NCBI GenBank assembly: GCA_027001815.1
Contig: JALTLT010000129.1
Coordinates: 1-6,446 of the forward strand
DNA length: 6,446 nt
Direction: 5' to 3'
Source of the DNA: Gammaproteobacteria bacterium
GTDB lineage: Bacteria > Pseudomonadota > Gammaproteobacteria > JALTLT01
A model generated the notes under the pieces. It did no database searches. It saw only the letters and a program-made list of their open reading frames with translations, and was not told the DNA's origin. Shown in pieces: positions 1 through 5,102 of this stretch. The translations under genes and the position numbers were made by a program. Every line of letters starts with the position of its first letter. Within the stretch, counting starts at the first letter, position 1.

Positions 1-123
1 GTTTATGCTCCACGCTTCCTCCCCACGGTCGGTCACCCTCCCGCAGTTGCGCTTCGCTTCACTCGCCGTGACCAGCTCGTGGCGGGACTTCCACCCGCAG
101 GGGTGCGCCCATGCTGGGCGCAC
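1..123 (-). mobile_element. 5' end of a group II intron (partial, runs off the left edge)
   Basis: Read on the minus strand from 123, the sequence begins GTGCG, the consensus group II intron 5' end. It forms a perfect 8-bp hairpin (GTGCGCCC/GGGCGCAC, 103-123), then a second hairpin (82-86 with 94-98) enclosing TGGAAGT, then a 6-bp pairing of 31-36 with 68-73. This order (GTGCG, short GC hairpin, 'ggGTGGAAGTCCC' segment, GGTGACC pairing) matches what I remember of the start of domain I in proteobacterial group II introns. The rest of domain I, the reverse transcriptase/maturase gene and domains V-VI would lie left of the window. The element abuts the U-run of an intrinsic terminator, a preferred target of group IIC introns. 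An apparent plus-strand reading frame at 5-229 is an artefact of this structured RNA. An old intron fragment is also possible; the window cannot show whether the 3' half survives. Confidence 0.7.
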
Positions 124-124
124 G

Positions 125-154
125 AAAAAAAACCCCACCAGGGGATGGTGGGGT
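125..154 (-). terminator. strong intrinsic terminator ending the candidate small RNA
   Basis: On the minus strand the arms ACCCCACCA (154-146) and TGGTGGGGT (140-132) form a perfect 9-bp stem with a 5-nt loop (141-145). A run of T occupies 132-125, with the first T also pairing in the stem. Nothing else on this strand between 392 and this point needs a terminator, so it most likely serves the FNR-dependent unit that starts near 191. Confidence 0.85.
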
Positions 155-191
155 AAAGCTGCGATCACACACTGTAACTACGGAGGAGTTG
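125..191 (-). ncRNA. candidate FNR/ANR-activated small regulatory RNA, about 67 nt
   Basis: A compact transcription unit lies between a perfect FNR box and a strong Rho-independent terminator. The start at 191 is predicted independently by the extended -10 element (198-203) and by the FNR site lying at -41.5. The RNA contains no ATG, so it is not a small-protein gene. Its 5' part is predicted to be mostly unpaired and begins near CAACUCCUCCGUAG, whose CUCCUCC core complements Shine-Dalgarno sequences. The 3' part is a 9-bp GC-rich hairpin followed by U8, the ending typical of Hfq-dependent RNAs. Known analogues in logic are FnrS of Escherichia coli, PhrS of Pseudomonas and AniS of Neisseria, all switched on when oxygen falls. 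I recognise no sequence similarity to these, so this is inferred from architecture alone. A group II intron follows directly after the terminator and should not disturb the RNA. Confidence 0.6.
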
Positions 192-197
192 CAAATA

Positions 198-239
198 AGT
201 ATTCCATGAAACACCGAATGATGAATTGATCTGGATCAA
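198..239 (-). promoter_or_regulatory. class II FNR/ANR-dependent promoter
   Basis: TTGATCTGGATCAA at 226-239 is a perfect match to the FNR/ANR consensus TTGAT-N4-ATCAA. Reading leftward, an extended -10 element TGG-AATACT occupies 206-198. It places transcription start at 191, so the operator centre (between 232 and 233) falls at exactly -41.5, the classic position for FNR class II activation. The operator is palindromic, so plus-strand use must be considered. However, no gene follows on the plus strand, and the ATG at 240 touches the operator itself, which leaves no room for a promoter. Activation under low oxygen is therefore predicted for the minus-strand RNA. Confidence 0.75.
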
Positions 240-379
240 ATGGCCTTGCCAGGGAGAGTCGTCAGGCCGGAAAGAGGGGCAGCCGGGCGGGGGCAGCAGG
301 CCGCCGCCACCTCCCGGAGGCCCGGGAGAAGGAGAAGACAACTCCTTGATATGATGGACAGTTTGAAGCGGGCCCGGCG

Positions 380-407
380 AAAGCGGGAGGATCAGAATTT
401 CTCCCGC
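380..407 (-). terminator. possible weak terminator of the small arginine-rich protein gene
   Basis: Minus-strand arms GCGGGAG (407-401) and CTCCCGC (389-383) form a 7-bp stem around an 11-nt loop, followed by only three T (382-380). The loop contains the stop codon of the preceding gene. The short T-run makes efficiency doubtful. A second GC-rich palindrome (CTCCCGG/CCGGGAG, 311-328) lies further downstream without any T-run. Confidence 0.3.
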
Positions 408-595
408 CCGTCCCAGACGCTGAGGGGAGCACGCCGATCCTTGCCGGAGCGCCGGGGCTTCTTGTCCGGCTCGAAACGCACCATCTCGCGACGGTCGGCC
501 AGCACCCTCCGCTCCCTCACCCGTCGCTCCGGTCCGCGGTAGACATCTCCCTCGTCGACCTGAAAGACTGCCCTGTTCCGGGGTTCGTCACTCAT
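392..595 (-). CDS. small arginine-rich protein with ERR/DRR repeats, function unknown
   Basis: The 67-residue product starts at an ATG (595-593) preceded by a strong ribosome site, GGAGG seven bases upstream. This start is chosen over a much longer in-frame extension that would read through the antisense of the tRNA. The sequence is highly charged. GPERRVRERR (residues 21-30), ADRREMVRF (33-41) and RRSGKDRRA (48-56) are versions of an 'x(E/D)RR' motif seen in many uncharacterised proteobacterial small proteins and in linkers of signalling proteins. There is no signal peptide, membrane segment or cysteine, so a cytoplasmic location is expected. The spaced ERR/DRR clusters could contact nucleic acid or acidic partners, but no function is assigned. 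A pair of 12-bp direct repeats lies about 100-135 bp upstream. Its ribosome site is complementary over nine bases to the candidate small RNA at 125-191. Confidence 0.65.
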   Translation of the reverse strand: MSDEPRNRAVFQVDEGDVYRGPERRVRERRVLADRREMVRFEPDKKPRRSGKDRRAPLSVWDGREKF

Positions 596-696
596 CGATT
601 TGCCTCCTCCGTGCTCTTCGACCGATGGTAGCCCCACCTCTCCGGGGTTTCCAGCCGCGCAGGGAGGGCGGGGAGCCGCCGCTCGAAGGGCCCACC

Positions 697-729
697 CGCC
701 GATTGCAATAACCCATTCGCCGATTGCAA
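697..729. repeat. tandem 12-bp direct repeat with 21-bp periodicity, possible operator
   Basis: CGCCGATTGCAA occurs exactly twice, at 697-708 and 718-729. The copies are separated by nine bases, so equivalent positions are 21 bp (two helical turns) apart on the same face of the helix. The pair lies in the upstream region of the small arginine-rich protein gene, 102 bp from its start codon. This geometry is common for dimeric activators or response regulators that bind direct repeats. No convincing -10/-35 pair was found beside it, and the binding protein is unknown. Confidence 0.45.
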
Positions 730-769
730 CAAATTGTGACATCTTGGCCCCACCCCCTCCCCCGCAACG

Positions 770-804
770 AAAAGGCCCGCCACTTCGCGATGAAGAGGCG
801 GGCC
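770..804 (-). terminator. intrinsic terminator of the tRNA-Lys gene
   Basis: Minus-strand GGCCCGCC (804-797) pairs perfectly with GGCGGGCC (781-774). After one A-A mismatch the stem continues for four more pairs (792-795 with 783-786) to a 5-nt loop, and a T4 run follows at 773-770. Outside this hairpin, CCGCAACG and CGTTGCGG (762-769 and 805-812 on the plus strand) could pair for another eight bases, leaving the U-run as a bulge. It begins a few bases after the CCA end of the tRNA. Confidence 0.85.
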
Positions 805-816
805 CGTTGCGGAAAG

Positions 817-892
817 TGGTGGGTCGTGTAGGACTCGAACCTACGACCAGCGGATTAAAAGTCCGATGCTCTACCAACTGAGCTAACGACCC
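817..892 (-). tRNA. tRNA-Lys, anticodon TTT
   Basis: The 76-nt gene folds into a complete cloverleaf. The acceptor GGGTCGT pairs with ACGACCC, followed by the discriminator A and an encoded CCA. The D arm is GCTC/GAGC with the AGTTGGTA loop, the anticodon loop is CTTTTAA and the T arm is GTAGG-TTCGAGT-CCTAC. The anticodon TTT lies at 857-859 and reads lysine codons AAA/AAG. The body is very close to the Escherichia coli tRNA-Lys I remember. One oddity is that the top pair of the anticodon stem (positions 27-43) is T opposite C, leaving four good pairs. The gene stands alone, with its own promoter and terminator. Confidence 0.97.
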
Positions 893-905
893 GGAAAAGG
901 GCAGA

Positions 906-933
906 ATAATACTCGCAAGGCAGGGAAAATCAA
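906..933 (-). promoter_or_regulatory. sigma70-type promoter of tRNA-Lys
   Basis: On the minus strand, TTGATT (933-928) and TATTAT (911-906) resemble the -35 and -10 hexamers, with a 16-bp spacer. Transcription would start near 899, about seven bases before the mature tRNA 5' end. The position fits a stable-RNA promoter. Confidence 0.65.
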
Positions 934-1221
934 GCATCATCTGCCTCCGGCGAGGGCGCCCGAGAACTTCACCGCTCCAGCAGTCGGATCCCTTCATCGC
1001 GGTTGGTTTCGGTTGAACGACATCGGGAAGTGAGGTTATATTGCCTTTGCTCCGCCGGGCGCAGCCCATGAGAAACTGATCCCCGGCTCCGAAGGCACGG
1101 AATTGCATTGCAAACGCTGTTCCTTCCTGCCAATGGCAGGAGTTACACCAATCTTGCGGGGCAGACCACAAATACCAGGGATGAAACCACCGTCGTCCAG
1201 CCGCTCACCCTGAAAACCACT
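934..1221. other. gene-free stretch between the tRNA promoter and the hairpin element
   Basis: No reading frame here has a ribosome site, a recognisable domain or a plausible residue composition. A minus-strand open frame at 1036-1245 runs into the transposon-like element to the right and matches nothing I know. The only local structure is a short palindrome (CTGCC-AAT-GGCAG) near 1129-1141. Decayed DNA or an unrecognised regulatory region are both possible. Confidence 0.5.
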
Positions 1222-1380
1222 TTTAGGAAACTCTGAACAATTCATCCCTGAATTGTCAGAGTACGGGAGCCGAAAAACGCGGTTTTCGGCTCCCTTGCAA
1301 AATCAATCACCTGCGGTGATCGATTTTGGCGGCACATCCCTGTACCGCAGGAATCTCTGAATAAATCAGAGATTCCTTTA
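1222..1380. mobile_element. MITE-like element built of four hairpins, with TTTA target duplication
   Basis: The element spans 1226-1376 (151 bp) and is flanked by direct repeats TTTA at 1222-1225 and 1377-1380. Its ends are imperfect inverted repeats: GGAAACTCTGAACAATTCA on the left and, reverse-complemented, GGAATCTCTGATTTATTCA on the right (15 of 19 identical). The interior is packed with hairpins: 1230-1262 (14 bp with one bulge), 1265-1294 (12-bp perfect stem GGGAGCCGAAAA), 1299-1327 (6+6 bp around a mismatch) and 1350-1376 (11-bp perfect stem). It has no coding capacity. Its end sequence resembles, from memory, IS5-group termini ('CTCTGAACAA'), so an IS5-like transposase could have moved it. 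The last hairpin, followed by TTTATAT, may also act as a weak plus-strand terminator. Confidence 0.65.
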
Positions 1381-1509
1381 TATACCACAGCCAACGGCAG
1401 TATAGCGCGATTCAGCGGGCTTCCGGGCGGTCAGGCACAATTCGCCGTGGCGCCGTCTCGAATGCCCTGAGCCAAGCGGCCCTGCTACACCTGCCAGGAG
1501 AACCAGAAC

Positions 1510-2481
1510 TTGGGAAATTCGCCGATTCTCGTTTTCGGCCTGCCTCGCTCGGGCACCACCTGGATTGGCAAGCTGTTTGACAGTCATCCGGACGTCGTCT
1601 ACCGCCACGAGCCCGACAGCTGGATCCACATCGACGGGGTGCCGCTGTTTCCGTCGCCCGACGACCCGGAATTCCGGCAGCATGCCCGCCACTATCTGGA
1701 ACAGGTTGTACCGATGTGCAGCACGGCGACATGCGGCAAGCGGCCCCTCTTTCCGAAGCGATACCGTTCTCCCCTCGCCCAGAGGCTCTACAAGGGAAGC
1801 CTTGCCCTCGCATTGCTGCTGGAAAAGACCGGAATTGGCATAAAACCCCCCATTCTCGCCGCCGGCACCGGGCCCTCCGCGAGACTCACCTGGAAATCCA
1901 TCGAGTCGGTCGGAAGGCTCGCCCTGTTTCTGGCTGCGGACAGGCAAGCTTGCGGCGTTCATATCGTGCGGCATCCATGCGGATATATCTCGTCGGTTAT
2001 TCGCGGCGAATCGGAGCAGAAATTCCGGGACAACAATCCATCCAGCGACGACTGGGGCATCTTCGAGAAGCTGCTGCTCACCGACACTGCCCGCTCCTAT
2101 GGATTGGGGATGAAGTACCTCAAGGGCCTGGAACCGGTGCAACGCCTGGCCTGGCGATGGCTGATCTACAACGAACATACCTATCGGGAAAACCTGCAGA
2201 ACCCCCGCTACCGCCTCTTGCTCTACGAGGATGTCTGTGACTCACCGGTGGAAACGATGAAGGAGGTATTCGCCTTCTGCAATCTCCCGTGGGACCCGCA
2301 GACCGAGGCCTTCATCACCCGCAGCAGCCGTCGCAGTCGTGCCGGCTACTACAGCATCTACAGGGACCCCAAAGAGGCATCGGCCAAATGGCGCAAGGAA
2401 CTCGATGAAGGGCAGGTCTCCCTGATCCGGGAGATCGTGGAGCAGGGGGAGACGGGGCGTATGTACAGCGGTCGATGGTAG
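1510..2481 (+). CDS. PAPS-dependent sulfotransferase family protein
   Basis: The 323-residue protein is predicted to transfer a sulfuryl group from 3'-phosphoadenosine 5'-phosphosulfate (PAPS) to an unknown acceptor hydroxyl or amine. The N-terminal beta-strand plus 5'-phosphosulfate loop reads VFGLPRSGTTWIGKLF (residues 8-23, core LPRSGTTW at 11-18). The 3'-phosphate site is VHIVRHPCGYISS (150-162), with R154 and a serine at 161 or 162. A helical C-terminal half includes LLLYEDVCDSP (237-246) and a final segment with W294 typical of the family. No signal peptide or membrane helix is seen, so it is cytoplasmic. The start is TTG, preceded by AGGAG nine bases upstream; no better ATG lies upstream, since the frame closes with TGA at 1468-1470. 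The gene stands alone, just downstream of the MITE, which hints at an acquired region. Substrate (glycan, lipid, peptide or small molecule) cannot be deduced. Confidence 0.9.
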   Translation: MGNSPILVFGLPRSGTTWIGKLFDSHPDVVYRHEPDSWIHIDGVPLFPSPDDPEFRQHARHYLEQVVPMCSTATCGKRPLFPKRYRSPLAQRLYKGSLALALLLEKTGIGIKPPILAAGTGPSARLTWKSIESVGRLALFLAADRQACGVHIVRHPCGYISSVIRGESEQKFRDNNPSSDDWGIFEKLLLTDTARSYGLGMKYLKGLEPVQRLAWRWLIYNEHTYRENLQNPRYRLLLYEDVCDSPVETMKEVFAFCNLPWDPQTEAFITRSSRRSRAGYYSIYRDPKEASAKWRKELDEGQVSLIREIVEQGETGRMYSGRW

Positions 2482-2527
2482 ACGGGCAAGAGGAAGGGCC
2501 CCATCCATAGGCCCACTTTCCCGTTTT
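2482..2527 (+). terminator. probable terminator after the sulfotransferase gene
   Basis: Immediately after the stop codon, ACGGG (2482-2486) pairs with CCCGT (2520-2524). The stem continues through a bulged AAG/CTT section to GGGCC (2496-2500) paired with GGCCC (2510-2514). T4 follows at 2524-2527. The convergent transporter gene ends 70 bp further on. Its side has GC-rich palindromic sequence (about 2535-2575) but no T-run that I can see. Confidence 0.6.
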
Positions 2528-2595
2528 CCGCCCCCGGGCGGGAGCGCCACGTACCGGGCGCCCCGGCCGGGTGGAAGTCTCCCGGAAAATACCGT

Positions 2596-3855
2596 TCAGA
2601 TGGCGTCCAGCTTGCGCATGCCCGCCGGCAGCAGCTTGAGATCCACGAGGGAGGTGACCAGGATCGCGACGATCCCCGCATCCTCGTACATCATCTTGTA
2701 GAGCTGCACCTTCATGGTCATGGCGGAACCGAAGACGATGCCGAGGAAGGCGATCAGGGAACCGATGGAGAGGGTCGAGAGCCCCGTCACTCCCTGACCG
2801 ATGGTGCACCCCACCGCCAGCACGCCGCCGAAGCCCATGAGAACCGCGCCGATCAGATGATTGACGAAGTCACGGCCGGAGGCGAACCACTCGATGCGGA
2901 AGGAGCGGCTGAGCAGCGACCAGAGGAACGAGCCGGCGATCACCCCGAACAGCGCCATGACGCCAAAGGTGAGATAGGCGTTGTCGGCTGCGCGCGCCAG
3001 GTAGCCGAGGGTCTGCCCCATCGGGTTGACGAAGGTGAAGGACTGGGGGCTCAGGGGGCGGGTGTCCGCCGGCTTGCCCTCTTCCGACTCGGCGAGGAAA
3101 TCCCAGTTGTCGATGAAGCCTTTCAGGGAGTACTGCTCACCGTCCACATCGATGATCAGGTTGCTGCTGAGGTACCAGGCGGCCACCACCGCGGCGCCGA
3201 CGGTCAGCCCACCGAGGATGTTGTCGAAGTTGGCGCGGAACTCCGGGGAGCGGAAGATCCACCCCAGCAGGGCCAGCCCGATGATGCCCCCCACCACCAG
3301 CCGGACGGTGGTGGCATTCTGCTCACTGAGGAGCGAACCGAGATCCTGGTTGGTCCTGAGCTGGATGGCGGCGGGGCGGATCCAGTCGTAGAAGAGCACC
3401 GACATGAGGGTCTGGTCGCTGCCCGGGAAGGGGTTGGTCATGAAATAGGCGATGATACCCACCACCACCATCACCATGATCGACTTGATGTTGCCCCCGC
3501 CGATGCGCACGAGGGTCTTGTTGCCGCAACCGGACGCGAGCGTCATGCCGATCCCGAACAGCACGCCTCCCAGCAGGTTCTCGAGCCAGATGAGCTGGCT
3601 GGAGCGATAGGGAGGGAAGGATTCGGTGGCGTTGACCAGCCCCACATACTCGAGGCCGGCCACGCCGAGAATGGCGATGGCGATGGCCATGATCCAGGCA
3701 CGCATGCGCCCCGAATCCCCCATGTTCACCAGGTCGGAAACGGCACCCATGGTGCAGAAATTGGTCTTGTTGACCAGCGCGCCCATCACCAGGGCAATAC
3801 CGAAAGTGCCCCAAAGCAGGACCGATCGGGCCTCGGCAAAACTCTCGAATGTCAT
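2596..3855 (-). CDS. YeeE/YedE family sulfur-compound membrane transporter
   Basis: This 419-residue integral membrane protein belongs to the YeeE/YedE (DUF395) family. Characterised members (TsuA/YeeE) import thiosulfate through a chain of conserved cysteines. Three cysteines sit in typical family contexts: NFCTMGA (C34), ASGCGNK (C110) and AVGCTIGQG (C350). About nine or ten hydrophobic helices are visible, roughly at 12-29, 53-75, 92-112, 122-141, 184-201, 212-234, 293-315, 331-352, 362-383 and 394-410, arranged as two similar halves. A long hydrophilic loop at about 235-290 (DVDGEQYSLKG...PADTRPLSP) makes it longer than the roughly 350-residue family norm. The ATG start (3855-3853) has a GAGGGG ribosome site eight bases upstream. 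No TusA-like sulfur carrier gene, a frequent partner, is in the window. The 236-bp upstream gap carries an AT-rich inverted repeat, suggesting its own regulated promoter. Thiosulfate as substrate is inference. Confidence 0.9.
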   Translation of the reverse strand: MTFESFAEARSVLLWGTFGIALVMGALVNKTNFCTMGAVSDLVNMGDSGRMRAWIMAIAIAILGVAGLEYVGLVNATESFPPYRSSQLIWLENLLGGVLFGIGMTLASGCGNKTLVRIGGGNIKSIMVMVVVGIIAYFMTNPFPGSDQTLMSVLFYDWIRPAAIQLRTNQDLGSLLSEQNATTVRLVVGGIIGLALLGWIFRSPEFRANFDNILGGLTVGAAVVAAWYLSSNLIIDVDGEQYSLKGFIDNWDFLAESEEGKPADTRPLSPQSFTFVNPMGQTLGYLARAADNAYLTFGVMALFGVIAGSFLWSLLSRSFRIEWFASGRDFVNHLIGAVLMGFGGVLAVGCTIGQGVTGLSTLSIGSLIAFLGIVFGSAMTMKVQLYKMMYEDAGIVAILVTSLVDLKLLPAGMRKLDAI

Positions 3856-3903
3856 TTGACCATCCCCTCAAGCACCGTCGCCCCTCGAAAAGGGTGGGGC
3901 GCG

Positions 3904-3939
3904 GTTATAAACTTATAATGATTTCAATAAGTTGATAAC
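3904..3939. promoter_or_regulatory. 36-bp AT-rich inverted repeat upstream of the transporter gene, possible operator
   Basis: GTTATAAACTTAT (3904-3916) and ATAAGTTGATAAC (3927-3939) are reverse complements apart from one position, with a 10-bp spacer. The repeat sits 49-84 bp upstream of the transporter start codon, in the most AT-rich patch of the region. On the minus strand it contains TATAAG- and TATAAC-like -10 candidates, so a bound dimer or pair of dimers would block or position RNA polymerase. No well-matched -35 was found. A hairpin in the RNA is the alternative reading. Confidence 0.5.
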
Positions 3940-4091
3940 TATGGCGCTTTCCACGACGTTCGGGCGCGCCTCGAATTCCCCACAACGGGGCTGCGGTATT
4001 CTATCGAGTTGCCGCCCCTTTTTCCAGCCCGAGCCTCTTCCAATGACACATGAGCCTGAAGGGGGTCCCGGGTCCGGGATCGGCGGAATCG

Positions 4092-5102
4092 CTATCGATT
4101 CACCGCTTCCTTCTCCGCCTCGGGGGACGACGCCTCCTCGCCACCGACGATCTCGTCGATGACGTACTCCTTCATGTCCTTGGCGTGGGTGAAGATGATC
4201 AGCTCGCCCAGAAGACCCAGGGAGAAGACCTGGACACCGAGAACGATGGCGAAGGCGGAGACCAGGAGGGCCGGCCGGTCGGCGAGCGGAACCCCGAAAA
4301 AGGCTCTCTGCACGAGGAGCGCCGCCAGCCACACCCCGCCGAAAGCGATGAAGCCGCTGCCGATGAGCCCGAAGAAGCGGAGCGGCTTCTTGGTGAACTT
4401 GAGCAGAAAGAAGACCGAAAGCATGTCCAGCATGCGGCGCAGATAGACGCCGGGCCGATAGAGGCGTCGATAGAGGTCCTCTTCGGACTGGGGCAGATCG
4501 ATCTCGCGGATCCGGAATCCGTGCCGCTCCGCCAGGAGCGGGAAGAAGCGATGCTGATCGCCGTAGATCTGGACCTCGCCGACCACCCGGCGCGAGAGCA
4601 ACCGCACGCTGCAGCCGAGATCGTGAAAGGCCCTGCTGCCGGAGGCGAAGTGCAGCAGCCGGTGGAAGAGGCGGGTCTGCCACTGGTTGAACCAGGAGTC
4701 CCGGCGGGGCCAGCGCCGGCAGACGAGCATGTCCTCGCCCTGCCAGTTGTCGAAGAGTAACGGCAGCGAGGCGGATTCCACCTGGTGGTAGGCAGGCAGC
4801 AGCAGCAGCCAGTCGCTGTCGGTCTCGCGGAACCCCACGCTCATCGCCGTGGCCTCGCCGAACCAGCGACCCAGGCGCACCAGGCGCAGCCTCTCTCCCC
4901 TTTCGATCAATCGCCTCAGATCCGCTTCCACGTCCGGGAAATCGCCATCGAGGACATAGACGAAGAGTGCCTCCGGAGCCACCTGCGCCAGCGCCTCACG
5001 ATATTGCCGGTAAAGGGCCTCTGTATCGTCGAACCGCTCCGAGACGGGAACAATGACGGAGAGCGAATCTCCGGGCCTCGGGTGTCGTTCGGTCTCGCTC
5101 AC
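4092..5102 (-). CDS. GT2-family glycosyltransferase-like membrane protein lacking the DxD motif
   Basis: This 336-residue protein has the layout of polyprenyl-phosphate glycosyltransferases (GtrB/ArnC/DPM1-like). A GT-A domain starts at DSLSVIVPVSE (12-22), and two C-terminal membrane helices lie at about 243-265 and 277-303. It aligns segment by segment with its neighbour: FGEATAMSVGF (81-91) with CGQTPAMAAGI, CSVRLLSRRV (164-173) with CSLKAYRAEV, and DQHRFFPLLA (182-191) with EMHRFIPAMM. However, the metal/nucleotide-sugar motif MDGD of the neighbour is PAYH (103-106) here, so both DxD aspartates are gone. The RFGxSKY motif is also absent. The start is GTG at 5102, four bases behind AGGAGG and overlapping the upstream stop as GTGA, so translation is probably coupled. 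It may be a pseudoenzyme partner or a subfamily with different chemistry. The acidic C-terminal tail (about 320-333) is cytoplasmic. Confidence 0.85.
   Translation of the reverse strand: MSETERHPRPGDSLSVIVPVSERFDDTEALYRQYREALAQVAPEALFVYVLDGDFPDVEADLRRLIERGERLRLVRLGRWFGEATAMSVGFRETDSDWLLLLPAYHQVESASLPLLFDNWQGEDMLVCRRWPRRDSWFNQWQTRLFHRLLHFASGSRAFHDLGCSVRLLSRRVVGEVQIYGDQHRFFPLLAERHGFRIREIDLPQSEEDLYRRLYRPGVYLRRMLDMLSVFFLLKFTKKPLRFFGLIGSGFIAFGGVWLAALLVQRAFFGVPLADRPALLVSAFAIVLGVQVFSLGLLGELIIFTHAKDMKEYVIDEIVGGEEASSPEAEKEAVNR

Noticed and set aside
5..229. 74-codon plus-strand open frame
   Set aside because: It runs antisense through the structured group II intron end, the terminator and the small RNA, and has no ribosome site. 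Similar frames are common misannotations over this kind of intron end.
205..229. Tiny plus-strand ORF near a GGAGGAG motif, next to the FNR box
   Set aside because: The spacing of 16 bases from GGAGGAG to the ATG is too long, and the motif is better explained as the complement of the small RNA seed.
240..542. 100-codon plus-strand frame starting beside the FNR box
   Set aside because: Its ATG touches the operator so no promoter fits. It lies largely antisense to the small protein gene and its downstream region, and is rich in Arg/Ser/Pro as expected of a shadow frame.
392..1171. 259-codon minus-strand frame containing the small arginine-rich protein
   Set aside because: The upstream part reads across the tRNA-Lys gene and its terminator. 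Only the last 67 codons have a ribosome site and protein-like composition.
1036..1245. 69-codon minus-strand frame
   Set aside because: It extends into the MITE, lacks a ribosome site and matches no family I know.
1378..2178. 266-codon minus-strand frame opposite the sulfotransferase
   Set aside because: The plus-strand frame carries clear PAPS-binding motifs, so the antisense frame is a GC-driven shadow.
2857..3918. 353-codon plus-strand frame with a histidine run
   Set aside because: It is antisense to the membrane transporter. The His run is the complement of a Met/Val-rich membrane helix.
3913..4683. 256-codon minus-strand frame overlapping the DxD-less glycosyltransferase
   Set aside because: It is out of frame with the conserved GT2 domain and consists mostly of Arg/Pro/Gly/Ala typical of shifted GC-rich reading.
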